A stretch of DNA of 64,000 nucleotides. Source: Silicimonas sp. GTDB lineage: Bacteria > Pseudomonadota > Alphaproteobacteria > Rhodobacterales > Rhodobacteraceae. Made by a program: the position numbers and the translations under genes. The notes beneath the pieces are model-generated. The model had not been told where the DNA came from, ran no database searches, and saw only the letters and a program-made list of their open reading frames with translations. This document shows, one piece after another, positions 8,614 to 17,401 of the stretch. Where the stretch lies: positions 30,859 to 94,858 of the forward strand of contig JAJEAC010000021.1 of assembly GCA_022824315.1 (NCBI GenBank). The letters are read 5' to 3'. Numbering within the stretch: the first letter of the stretch is position 1; every line of letters starts with the position of its first letter.

Positions 8614-10596
8614 CTATGCCGCACATTCTTCGGGGCGCACCCGTTCGTCCCCTCGGAGATCTGGCGGGAGAGCCTCGGATGCAAGTTCCCGGACCGCATC
8701 GGCGAGCGCACGGGTCTCGGTAGCCTTGCTGCCAAGCCTCCTGACGCTCACGGACCCTTCGTCCACTTCGCGGCGACCAACCGCCAGGATCACCGGCACC
8801 TTGCCGATCGAATGCTCCCGAACCTTGTAGCTGATCTTCTCGTTCCGGATGTCGAGTTCCGCGCGAACGCCAGCGCTCACAAGTTCAGCGACTATCTTGG
8901 CGGCATGCTCGTTCGCGTCCGACGTGATCGAGGCTACTACGACCTGACGCGGCGCCAGCCAGAATGGAAGTCGGCCTTCGCTGCTCTCGATCAGGATGCC
9001 AATGAAGCGTTCAAATGATCCGAGCGCGGCACGGTGCAGCATGACGGGACGGTGCTTGGCTCCATCCTCGCCCACATAGGTGGCATTCAGTCGTTCAGGC
9101 AGTACGAAGTCGACCTGATGGGTTCCGCACTGCCAGTCGCGCCCGATCGCGTCGGTCAGGACGAATTCCAGCTTTGGTCCATAGAATGCGCCCTCGCCCG
9201 GGTTCAGTTCGGGTTCGATTCCGGCTGCCCTTGTTGCATGCAGCAAGGCTTTCTCCGCCTTGTCCCATGTCTCGTCCGCGCCCGCGCGCACGGCCGGGCG
9301 GTCGGCGAATTTCACCTTGAACTCGGGAAACCCGAGATCGGAATAGATGTTGGACAGGAAGTCGATGTAGCGAGCCGTCTCGCTTTCGATCTGGTCCTCG
9401 AGGCAGAAGATGTGCGCGTCATCCTGGGTGAACCCGCGTACCCGCATGATGCCGTGCAGGGCACCGGACGGCTCGTAGCGGCTGCAGGATCCAAATTCCG
9501 CGATGCGCAGGGGGAGGTCCCGGTAGGACTTGATGCCCTGGTTGAATATCTGCACGTGACAAGGGCAGTTCATCGGCTTCAGCGCGTTCACCGCCTTCTC
9601 GCGGGCATGCTCCTCGTCCACTTCGAGCGTGAAGATGTGTTCCTGGAACTTATCCCAGTGGCCGCTTTCTTCCCACAGCTTTCGGGCTACGATCTGCGGG
9701 GTGTTCACTTCCACGTATCCGCCCGCGTGCTGGCGGCGGCGCATGTAGTCCTGCAGGGTCGTGTAGATGGTCCAGCCGTTCGGATGCCAGAAGACCTGGC
9801 CGGGCGCTTCCTCCTGCATGTGGAAGAGGTGCATTTCGCGCCCGATCCTCCGGTGGTCGCGCTTCGCGGCCTCCTCGAGCATGTGCATGTGCTGCTTCAG
9901 GCCATCACGGTTCTTGAAGGCGACCCCGTAGATGCGCTGAAGCATCTCGCGATTGCTGTCACCCCGCCAGTATGCGCCGGCAATGCTGGTCAGCCGGAAG
10001 GCGTCTGCAGGCAGCTGGCCGGTGTGCTGCAGATGCGGACCGCGACAGAGATCCTGCCATTCGCCGTGCCAGTACATGCGGATTGGTTCCGAACCGGGTA
10101 TCGCGTCAACCAGTTCCAATTTGTAGGGTTCGTCATTGTCACGATAGTGTTGAAGCGCACGCTCTCGGTCCCAGACCTCGGTGTGAACCGGGTCACGGGC
10201 GTTGATGATTTCCTTCATCTTGGCCTCAATCTTGCCCAGGTCTTCCGGCGAAAAGTGGTCTTCCCGGTCAAAGTCGTAATACCAGCCGTACTCGATGACC
10301 GGCCCGATGGTGACCTTCACGTCGGGCCAGATTTCCTGAACCGCACGCGCCATGACATGTGCAAAGTCGTGCCTGATGAGTTCGAGCGCCTGCTCGTCGT
10401 CCTGCATGGTGTGGATGCTGATGGCCGAATCCGATTCTATCGGCCAAGCCAGATCCCAATGTGCGCCGTTCACGGTGGCGCTGATTGCCTTCTTGCCAAG
10501 CGAGACCGAGATGTCCGCCGCCACCCCGTGCGGGGTTATGCCCGCCTCGTAGTCACGCGAATTGCCATCAGGAAAGGTAAGGGAAATCTGGGCCAT
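8614..10596 (-). CDS. thrS: Threonyl-tRNA synthetase
   Basis: A 660-residue class II synthetase charging tRNA-Thr. Domains in order are TGS ([20 protein letters not shown]), the editing domain with [12 protein letters not shown] (HxxxH) and [11 protein letters not shown], then the catalytic core with motif 1 ([18 protein letters not shown]), the zinc Cys in [12 protein letters not shown], motif 2 ([15 protein letters not shown]), motif 3 ([18 protein letters not shown]) and the anticodon-binding domain near the end ([22 protein letters not shown]). The start at 10596 is at the TGS domain; 11 upstream codons are open. It is upstream of bufA on the same strand, with 147 bp between. The 287 bp before the ORF show no gene. 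Confidence 0.96.
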   Translation of the reverse strand: MAQISLTFPDGNSRDYEAGITPHGVAADISVSLGKKAISATVNGAHWDLAWPIESDSAISIHTMQDDEQALELIRHDFAHVMARAVQEIWPDVKVTIGPVIEYGWYYDFDREDHFSPEDLGKIEAKMKEIINARDPVHTEVWDRERALQHYRDNDEPYKLELVDAIPGSEPIRMYWHGEWQDLCRGPHLQHTGQLPADAFRLTSIAGAYWRGDSNREMLQRIYGVAFKNRDGLKQHMHMLEEAAKRDHRRIGREMHLFHMQEEAPGQVFWHPNGWTIYTTLQDYMRRRQHAGGYVEVNTPQIVARKLWEESGHWDKFQEHIFTLEVDEEHAREKAVNALKPMNCPCHVQIFNQGIKSYRDLPLRIAEFGSCSRYEPSGALHGIMRVRGFTQDDAHIFCLEDQIESETARYIDFLSNIYSDLGFPEFKVKFADRPAVRAGADETWDKAEKALLHATRAAGIEPELNPGEGAFYGPKLEFVLTDAIGRDWQCGTHQVDFVLPERLNATYVGEDGAKHRPVMLHRAALGSFERFIGILIESSEGRLPFWLAPRQVVVASITSDANEHAAKIVAELVSAGVRAELDIRNEKISYKVREHSIGKVPVILAVGRREVDEGSVSVRRLGSKATETRALADAVRELASEALPPDLRGDERVRPEECAA

Positions 10597-10916
10597 CGGC
10601 CTCGTGCTCCTCGTCGGTCTGGCGCCCACGGAACGCCCGGTTGCGGGTTATTTGGAGCGCAGATGGCGCGGAAGCTTGATGATGTCAACGTCGATTGCGC
10701 AAATTCTCGTGGATTGGGACGAAATTGCACAATTGGCACGCTCAAGAATTTGGCATGCCGATGAAGCCGTCCCCGGCACCGAAATCCGGCAGTGACATGC
10801 CGTCGCCAATGGCTGCACGCATCGGCACACCGGCTTCAAGGCCTTCTCTCGACATCCACGTGCATGGACTGCGCTCCGTCGTGCGTTCCCGGTGATGCCG
10901 TCTGGCATGCCGACCA

Positions 10917-11978
10917 TCATGGCTTGCGGTCCGCGTTCTTGATCAATGCCGCCAGCCTGTAGAATCCGTGAACCATCTTTGAATACGGGGCCAGCAGGAA
11001 GAACGTGAGGACCGTTCCGAGATGAAAAGGAAGCAGCCATTCAACTGCGGCGCTGCCCGTGGCGGCATACAGGGCAAGGCCCGTGGCACTGACGGTGAAG
11101 AGCAGCAGCACGAAGGCCATTTCTCCGCCCCATGTCCTCGGTGAGCCGAGTTCCGGGTCGGCCTTGGTCTTGAGCCAGGCCAGACCGGCCGTGCCCGCGC
11201 AAAGCAGGATGCCGCCCGGCAGTCCGAAGAGCTTGGGCAAGCTGACGAGTCCGTACGGCGCCTCCAGCCCGAAGCCATAGTGCAGGACCGTGCCGCTGGC
11301 GGTGGACGCGAAGCAAAGCAGGAACCCGTAGAGGGTCGCCTGGTGCAAATGCCTTCGAGCATTGGAGTATCGGTCTTCGTCTTCGAAATTGCAGCCGTCG
11401 CCATGGCCGCCGGACAGATCCTGCATTGATCCGACGGCACGGCAAGCGTTCCAGACCGCCCGCGGGCGCAGCGTGCCGCCGTCCACGAATCGCCAGTAGC
11501 GCAGGAGCGAGATGGCGACCGCGAAGAGGGGAAAGACGAAGGCAGGCGTGAAGATTGCAACCATCAGCCCATGTGACATGATCGCATAGAATCCCTCGCC
11601 TCCTTCGGGCTTCAAGGCTGACGCCGTCCAGAAGAGCGCGGCGAAGGCCAGTGCAAGCCCTGCCGCCACCGCCACGCCCGCCCGGTCGAAGAGAACTGCC
11701 AGCCCGCGCGGCCAGGCGAAGGCTTTCCAGCTTTCGTGCCGCAGTTCGGACAGCGCCCCGGGCAGGTTCAAGGCGAATTCGTGCGGCTCGGTGTATTGGC
11801 AGGCATAGTAGCAGCCCCGGCAGTTGTGGCAGAGACTGGCGAATTGCGTCAGGTCGCCGTCCTGGAAATCCCTCTTGCTGAACATTGCCGGGAAGACCGA
11901 GCAGTAGCCCTCGCAATACCGGCAGGCATTGCAGATGTCGGCTTGGCGACGTGCCTCCGAAAGGGATTCATCGAACAT
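10917..11978 (-). CDS. tcuB: Tricarballylate utilisation iron-sulfur membrane protein TcuB
   Basis: A 353-residue TcuB/CitB-type protein that takes electrons from the TcuA flavin and passes them to the membrane quinone pool. Two ferredoxin-like clusters are visible: ADICNACRYCEGYCSVFPAM and SLCHNCRGCYYACQYTEPHE. The remainder is membrane-embedded with about six hydrophobic segments, for example VAVAAGLALAFAALFWTAS and FLLCFASTASGTVLHYGFG, resembling a b-type heme membrane subunit. The start at 11978 (MFDESLSEARRQ) overlaps the end of tcuA by 11 bp, so the two are coupled. Confidence 0.9.
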   Translation of the reverse strand: MFDESLSEARRQADICNACRYCEGYCSVFPAMFSKRDFQDGDLTQFASLCHNCRGCYYACQYTEPHEFALNLPGALSELRHESWKAFAWPRGLAVLFDRAGVAVAAGLALAFAALFWTASALKPEGGEGFYAIMSHGLMVAIFTPAFVFPLFAVAISLLRYWRFVDGGTLRPRAVWNACRAVGSMQDLSGGHGDGCNFEDEDRYSNARRHLHQATLYGFLLCFASTASGTVLHYGFGLEAPYGLVSLPKLFGLPGGILLCAGTAGLAWLKTKADPELGSPRTWGGEMAFVLLLFTVSATGLALYAATGSAAVEWLLPFHLGTVLTFFLLAPYSKMVHGFYRLAALIKNADRKP

Positions 11979-13362
11979 GGGCGGATGCACCTTCTCCTGC
12001 GAGCCGGCCAAAGACCGTGCCTATGGTCATGCCAAATCCCGCCAGATAGCCTTGGCCCAAGATCGAACCCGCCATGATCTCTCCGGCCGCCCACAGGTTC
12101 TGGACCGGCCCGCTTGGGCCTTGCACTTGCGCTGTCTTGTCGACCTTGAGGCCGAGATACGTGAAGGTCACGCCCGGGCGCAACTCGTAGCCGAAAAACG
12201 GGGGCGCGGTGATCGGCCGGGCCCAGTTCGTCTTCGCCGGATCGAGTCCGACCGTAGCAAGCCCGTCAAGTTCGTTCGGGTGAAACGATCCGTCCACGCA
12301 GGCTGCATTGAATTGTTCGACGGTCCGACGGAGGGCTTCGACCGGCAGCCGCAATTTCCGAGCCAATTCATCGATCGTACCGGCCTCGACCGGCGGGAAC
12401 ACTGACGGCATGAAGAGGTCACGAGACCTTGCATCGATGATCGCGTAACCCACCTGATCGGGCTGGGCGGCCACCAGGCGACCCCAGATTGCATAGCGCT
12501 TGGGCCATACGTCCTCGCCCTCGTCGTAGAACCGTCTCCCGTCCTTGTTCACGACGATCGAGAACGGCACGCAATCCAGCCGCGTCACGATGCCGCCATC
12601 GAATTTGGGCGCGCGGCCGTCGATGGCCACGGCATGACATTGGGTAGGGTCGCCGACGCTTTCGATGCCCTGATCCAACAGGTCGCGCAGCACTTCACCC
12701 CGGTTGTAGGGCGTGCCTCGAATCAGGAAGTTTCTCGCGGCTTCGCCCCAGGCCCGCGCAAGCCAGTCGATGTCCGCCTCGAACCCGCCTGAGGCGACGA
12801 CCACCGCACCGGGTTCGAGCAAGACGTCCTGTCCGTCCATTGTCGCATGCACTTCGGAGACCCGGTCGGTCAGAGCCAGATGCTTCACTTCCGAATCATA
12901 AGCGACTTTGACTCCGAGCCGCTCCGCGGTACGGTAGTAGGCGTTTACCAGCGCCTTGCCGCCGCCCAGGAAGAAGGCGTTGGTACGGCTGAGCGAAAGC
13001 GTGCCCGAGAGTGAGGGCTGGAATCTCACGCCGTGCGCCTCCATCCAGAGATGGCAGTCCTCGGAGCGCCGAATCACCATTCGGGCCAGCGCCTCGTCCG
13101 TCTTGCCGCCCGTGACCTGCATCAAGTCGTTGAAGTACTCGTCCTCGCCATAGGCATCGGTGAGTTGCCCAAGCGGTCCGGCATGCATGCAGCGGAAGTT
13201 TCGGGTGTGCCGGGAGTTTCCGCCTCGGTACGGCATCGGTGCGCGTTCAAGGAGCAGCACCGACGCACCTGCCTCCCGCGCAGAGATGGAAGCGCAGAGC
13301 GCTGCATTTCCGCCGCCGACAACCAGAACGTCAGGTGATCTCGTGATCTTCCGCAAGGTCAT
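11968..13362 (-). CDS. tcuA: FAD-dependent tricarballylate dehydrogenase TcuA
   Basis: A 464-residue flavoprotein of the fumarate reductase / TcuA family that oxidises tricarballylate to cis-aconitate. It has the N-terminal dinucleotide fold (DVLVVGGGNAALCASISARE), the substrate-side stretch RGGNSRHTRNFRCMHAGP, the second flavin segment VVVASGGFEAD, and the C-terminal NLWAAGEIMAGSILGQGYLAG. The start at 13362 (MTLRKITRSPDVL) places the Rossmann fold at the N-terminus; 26 upstream codons look untranslated. The usual transporter tcuC and regulator tcuR are not adjacent, so substrate assignment rests on the pairing with tcuB. Confidence 0.9.
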   Translation of the reverse strand: MTLRKITRSPDVLVVGGGNAALCASISAREAGASVLLLERAPMPYRGGNSRHTRNFRCMHAGPLGQLTDAYGEDEYFNDLMQVTGGKTDEALARMVIRRSEDCHLWMEAHGVRFQPSLSGTLSLSRTNAFFLGGGKALVNAYYRTAERLGVKVAYDSEVKHLALTDRVSEVHATMDGQDVLLEPGAVVVASGGFEADIDWLARAWGEAARNFLIRGTPYNRGEVLRDLLDQGIESVGDPTQCHAVAIDGRAPKFDGGIVTRLDCVPFSIVVNKDGRRFYDEGEDVWPKRYAIWGRLVAAQPDQVGYAIIDARSRDLFMPSVFPPVEAGTIDELARKLRLPVEALRRTVEQFNAACVDGSFHPNELDGLATVGLDPAKTNWARPITAPPFFGYELRPGVTFTYLGLKVDKTAQVQGPSGPVQNLWAAGEIMAGSILGQGYLAGFGMTIGTVFGRLAGEGASAHVR

Positions 13363-13440
13363 TGCATGGCCGCACCTACATGACTCGACCGATGGTCGCC
13401 AGACATGCAGCGCGACAACGCAGATGCATGTCGACAACAC

Positions 13441-13785
13441 TGAATTCGGCGCATGCGTGGAGTCTGGACCACATCACCAGTCTTCCGCGGCAAGCACGGT
13501 TCACGGAGATGCCCGCACCTTGGCGTCAGCGTCTTTCCGGAAGGTCGCAGGCCCGCTCGGCCCTGCAAAGGTGGCGCTGAAGGAGCGGGCATGGCAGGGC
13601 GGGATGCCAGAGCGGGCAATGTCGGTGCGCAAACGGCGAGGTTTGGAGGCGCCGGAAGAGTGCACGATTGGAATTTCACGTTGCCCGCCCCACGACAGTT
13701 CAGAATAATGCGCATGCCGCGGCTCAATTCGTAACGGCAACAAGGCAGGCTGCCATTCGTTCCGGCCAACAAGGGGTGCACTTCA
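13441..13785. other. Intergenic stretch without a supported gene
   Basis: The 345 bp between divergent tcuA and the alpha/beta hydrolase hold short overlapping frames in several phases with no recognisable protein pattern. It should contain both promoters. I see no strong inverted repeat with a U run and no clear operator. Confidence 0.6.
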
Positions 13786-14571
13786 ATGACACGCTTCTTC
13801 CTGCACGACGGGCGACGGCTGGCATACAGCCAGATCGAAGGTGCAGGCCCGGGTGTCGTGTTTCTGGGCGGGTTCCGCTCGGACAAGGAGGGCACGAAGG
13901 CGCTCGACCTTGAACAATGGGCGCAAGACTCTGGCCGCGCCTTTCTCAGGTTCGACTATTCGGGTCACGGGGGCTCATCGGGTGACTTTCTTGAGGGCAC
14001 GATTGGCGACTGGGCCGAAGACGCCGCGGCCATAGTCAACGTCCTTACCGAAGGGCCGCAGGTTCTTGTCGGGTCATCCATGGGCGGCTGGATTTCGCTT
14101 CTCTTGGCGCGCAGGATGCCCGAGAGGATCGCCGGTCTCGTCATGATAGCCGCGGCTCCGGACTTCACGGAAGACGGGTATTGGACCGAGTTCGATGATG
14201 ATCAGAAATCGACTCTTGAAGCCGAGGGCCAAATTGCACTGCCGTCCGACTACTCGGACGAGCCCTACATTATTACGAGGCGCCTGATCGAGGACGGGCG
14301 CCGCAACCTGGTGTTGCGTGACCCGCTTCCATTGCCGTTTCCAGTGAGGTTCCTGCAGGGCACCGCGGACGAGGCGGTCTCGACATCGGCCGCGCTTCGG
14401 CTGCTTGAACATGCTGACGGCCCTGACATGCGCCTGACGCTGGTCAAGGGCGCCGACCACCGGTTTTCCGATCCTACATGCCTTGCGCTCATTCGCGAGG
14501 CCGTCGAAGAGATGTTGCCACTTCGGTCGATTTGCTTCGAAGCGCATCTTCAAAGCCGGAGGAAGGAATAG
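13786..14571 (+). CDS. Alpha/beta hydrolase
   Basis: A 261-residue serine hydrolase of the alpha/beta fold. The nucleophile elbow is VLVGSSMGGWISLLLARR (G-x-S-x-G, Ser near residue 99), preceded by the oxyanion segment VVFLGGFRSDKEG and FDYSGHGGSSGD. The acid is probably the Asp in FLQGTADEAVS, and the histidine is in VKGADHRFSDP. Relatives include palmitoyl-thioesterase-like (ABHD10-like) hydrolases, but the substrate is unknown. The start at 13786 (MTRFFLHDGRRLAYS) follows CAAGGGG. The protein has a basic tail (LQSRRKE) beyond the fold. It lies on the last ordinary DNA before the accessory segment. Confidence 0.86.
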   Translation: MTRFFLHDGRRLAYSQIEGAGPGVVFLGGFRSDKEGTKALDLEQWAQDSGRAFLRFDYSGHGGSSGDFLEGTIGDWAEDAAAIVNVLTEGPQVLVGSSMGGWISLLLARRMPERIAGLVMIAAAPDFTEDGYWTEFDDDQKSTLEAEGQIALPSDYSDEPYIITRRLIEDGRRNLVLRDPLPLPFPVRFLQGTADEAVSTSAALRLLEHADGPDMRLTLVKGADHRFSDPTCLALIREAVEEMLPLRSICFEAHLQSRRKE

Positions 14572-14775
14572 GGAGTGTTGACTCCTGTCGATCCAGAGTT
14601 ACAGGGAGATCTTGCTGCAAAGTCGATGTCATGTCGGAGGAGCAGCGAAGGTTTCAGGCCTAACCATCGACAAGTGAGGGAGCCCGTCGCGGTCCTGTTT
14701 GCGCGGGTGGTAGAGTTGGGTTTGGAAATTGGCAACCAACTTGAATTCGGCGTGAGTGAACGTCGGTAAGCACTG

Positions 14776-15144
14776 ATGATTAGGTGGATGCGTTACTTCG
14801 CAAATCCGGCGCACAAGGTTGAAACGACAGAGGCGGGACCGCCTGCCTGGCGGCCGGACAAGACGCCTTGCCCGGAAGGGATGACTCTCGATGAACGCGC
14901 TGAACTATTGCGGGATTCGATTGCCGAGCACCCGGAATCACCGACATCCAGACGTTTCGCGGTACGCCGCAACGGGTCGGGGCTTGCATTTTTTGCTGCT
15001 CAGATGACACGGATCGTGGACGGCGAGACGGAGTATCATGGTTATCCGACGGATTACGTCCCGGGCAAGATTCTGCGGCACTTCAGGGACAATGGGACCA
15101 TTACACAGCCGGAATACAAAAAGTTGGTAAAGAGGCTTGGATGA
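14776..15144 (+). CDS. Unknown 122-aa protein, first gene of a two-gene accessory unit
   Basis: I do not recognise this family. The protein has a charged N-terminal half (TLDERAELLRDSIAEHPESP), a middle with FAVRRNGSGLAFFAAQMTRI, and a C-terminal half that looks like a small helical module (KILRHFRDNGTITQPEYKKL). There is no signal peptide and no cysteine-rich or HTH motif that I can call. Its stop overlaps the start of the IrrE-like gene (ATGA at 15141), so the two are translationally coupled. The DNA here is less GC-rich than its flanks. It may be a regulator, antitoxin-like partner or adaptor of the next gene; that is a guess. Confidence 0.7.
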   Translation: MIRWMRYFANPAHKVETTEAGPPAWRPDKTPCPEGMTLDERAELLRDSIAEHPESPTSRRFAVRRNGSGLAFFAAQMTRIVDGETEYHGYPTDYVPGKILRHFRDNGTITQPEYKKLVKRLG

Positions 15145-16631
15145 CGATGCTGATCGGAAACCGAAAGAGTCTTGCAGTCGGCCTCGAGCCATTGGAACCG
15201 TCTTGGGAACGCAGATTTCGTCCAGAGTGCGCTGCGTGGGCTAGGTTTTCATTGTGGATCGACGGAGAGAACATCTGCCGCAATCTCCTGGATGGATCGG
15301 ATTCCGTGCGCGACGGCGTCAATGTACCGCTTGCACCGATTGCGGACTGGCTCGTGCGATCCTGGACATTTCTTGAATTTGAGGAACGTCCCAAGTGTTT
15401 TCCCTTACATTTTTCCGTTCGCGACACCATTAACCGCTGGGGTGATGCGCCAGCTCCCGACGAGCTCAGCGAAGACGACTGGTTCGACGCACGCGAACAT
15501 TGGTGGTCGCGGCATTTTCTCTCGGCCGGGGCGGACGGAGCGTACTTGCCGAATCTATCCTTGATCCGGGGTGATGATCGGCTCTTCATGGAATGGGCGC
15601 CTACTGCGCTGGCTGGTTCATCAGCGCCTAGATTCCTCTCTGCAGAGGGTCGCCATGTCGTTGGCTGGACGGAAGGGGAAGAAATTCTTGCTCAATTTGT
15701 ATCCTACGTTGCGCGTTGGCTCCGAGATAGCGAGGTCGCGGATGCATACCCATGGGCTTGCCAGGAAGATCCGCTGCGTGAGGTAGGGCCGACGTTGTCT
15801 GAAAAATTGCAGGCGTACACCGGGATCGCTGCGGACGCCCTTCTTGAACGTACGGACTCCGACGACGACGCCGATTTGTGCGACAAGCTCGGACTGTCGG
15901 GGGGCGGAACGGATCCAGGTGGAAGCGTGGTCACTCAAGTGCTGCGAGACCTCCCGCCTGGGATTTCTGACACAGTATGGGAGCAAGTCTGGCGTCTTGG
16001 GGACGAAACTCGAACTGTTACAGGATTCGTTGAAGAACTGCGAAGCTTGGCGTTCGACGCTATGCGCCCCGCTTCTGGTCCCGAAACCTCCGGCTACCTC
16101 GCCGCGCGGGGCCTTCGAAGTCGCGTCGGTCTCAAAGGCCAGCCGATAGGTTTTGTAGAAGAGCAGTTGGAGGAGTTTGGGATCAGGCTAATCGATTCGG
16201 GTGCAGAGTGCACTCAAGAGCGTATGCTCGCCGGGTCGCGACGAGGATGCGGTGCAGTCGCCATCATCAATCGCACTCCTCGAACCTCCACCCCATGGGG
16301 CAAGAGATTCGAGGCGATTCGAGCATTAGGCCACCTTCTCATGGATCCGTATCGGGAAGACACACTTGGGGTCGCATCGACAGCATTCGCTCAACCTTGG
16401 GCGCGGCGCAGAGCTGGGGCTTTCACCGCGGAATTTCTTCTGCCCAGCGAAACACTGCAAGAGGAGGCCCATTCTTTAGATTCCTATGCCGAAACCGGGA
16501 GGTTCGAGTTTCTGCTTGATCGGTACGGGGTTGGGGCACGGACCGCAGCCTATCACCTTTGGAACCATGGGTTCCTCTCAAGTGCCCGGATCCGAGATGA
16601 CCTGATCGATCAGTTCTCAAGCGGACGATAA
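15141..16631 (+). CDS. IrrE/ImmA-like protein with a degenerate zinc motif (probable pseudo-protease)
   Basis: A 496-residue protein. The last 130 residues follow the ImmA/IrrE (DUF955) layout: GAVAIINRT, then KRFEAIRALGHLLMDP where active enzymes have HExxH, and RRAGAFTAEFLLPSE where they have E-x-x-A-x-x-F-A-x-x-L-L-x-P. Here the HExxH site reads R-A-L-G-H (residues 394-398), losing the first His and the Glu, and the third ligand Glu also appears to be Arg. The first 350 residues are unknown, acidic, Trp-rich and without membrane segments. It probably senses or binds rather than cleaves. It is coupled to the 122-aa gene upstream; codon use is more A/T-ending than in neighbours, suggesting acquisition by transfer. 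Confidence 0.75.
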   Translation: MTMLIGNRKSLAVGLEPLEPSWERRFRPECAAWARFSLWIDGENICRNLLDGSDSVRDGVNVPLAPIADWLVRSWTFLEFEERPKCFPLHFSVRDTINRWGDAPAPDELSEDDWFDAREHWWSRHFLSAGADGAYLPNLSLIRGDDRLFMEWAPTALAGSSAPRFLSAEGRHVVGWTEGEEILAQFVSYVARWLRDSEVADAYPWACQEDPLREVGPTLSEKLQAYTGIAADALLERTDSDDDADLCDKLGLSGGGTDPGGSVVTQVLRDLPPGISDTVWEQVWRLGDETRTVTGFVEELRSLAFDAMRPASGPETSGYLAARGLRSRVGLKGQPIGFVEEQLEEFGIRLIDSGAECTQERMLAGSRRGCGAVAIINRTPRTSTPWGKRFEAIRALGHLLMDPYREDTLGVASTAFAQPWARRRAGAFTAEFLLPSETLQEEAHSLDSYAETGRFEFLLDRYGVGARTAAYHLWNHGFLSSARIRDDLIDQFSSGR

Positions 16632-16667
16632 TGCCAGGAGAGATGTCGAAGTTCATTTCGAATGGAC

Positions 16668-16701
16668 GCCGTTGCGCGGCGACAGATCATTGCGCAACGG
16701 C
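16668..16701. repeat. Inverted repeat after the accessory gene pair
   Basis: GCCGTTGCGC (16668-16677) and GCGCAACGGC (16692-16701) are perfect 10-bp complements with a 14-nt loop, 37 bp after the IrrE-like stop. There is no U run, so it may be a terminator remnant, an operator or a recombination scar. Confidence 0.5.
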
Positions 16702-17401
16702 TCGTGCAGGTCTTGCGTGGTCGCAAGCAATTGCGCTCTGCTGAGGAGAAGATCGAAGTTGTTCAATTCCCACGATGATGCGTGCAGGGAACTGCCCGCT
16801 CCAATTGCGCAAATGCGGGAGTCGAGTCCGCATTGATTGGTCTCGTTCTTGAGCGCATACCGAAGGAGCATCCGCAAGGTGCATTGCGCAGGAGAGCGAC
16901 GATCATCGCAAATCCGGAACAGTTTCAGAATGCCTCGCATTGGAAGAACTTGCCAGGCACAATCAGTTTGGATCGCGGAAGACGTGACCTCGCAGGACTT
17001 GGTGTCGCGCTAGTTCGTGGAGGCAGGTGCCAGTCACACGTCGGGCGCGGGATGTGTCCTCAACGGGCAGGCATGAGACCGGCTCTGAGACTGACCAGCA
17101 TTCGGCAATCGGTTGTGCACAGTGGTCGGGAAGCTGCAATTGGCGCTGGTCGACAGATCAACGAGACGGTCCCAGCCTTCGTGCAGGCCAAAGTTGCCGA
17201 CGACAGCATTGGGACCTGCCGACATACCGGCGACATTTTCAAGACCGTGGGTCGAATGAAGGTGCATGGTCTCCTGATAGGACCGCTCGACAACTTCCGG
17301 GCGCACCGGTCTTTCGATCTGATGGGAAAGCTTGCACTTGCCGTCATTTCCGTCATCCACAAGGCGGCGGCAAGATCGCGGTACACGCCCTCAGTGCGTC
17401 C
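16702..17401. other. 700-bp stretch with no supported gene
   Basis: Frames are open in several phases on both strands (one of about 210 codons on the plus strand from 16782), but none has a recognisable motif, a ribosome binding site or sensible composition. It may hold a decayed gene of the accessory segment. It ends at the scfR stop codon. Confidence 0.5.

Noticed and set aside
9034..10764. 576-codon plus-strand frame opposite thrS
   Set aside because: Antisense shadow of the synthetase.
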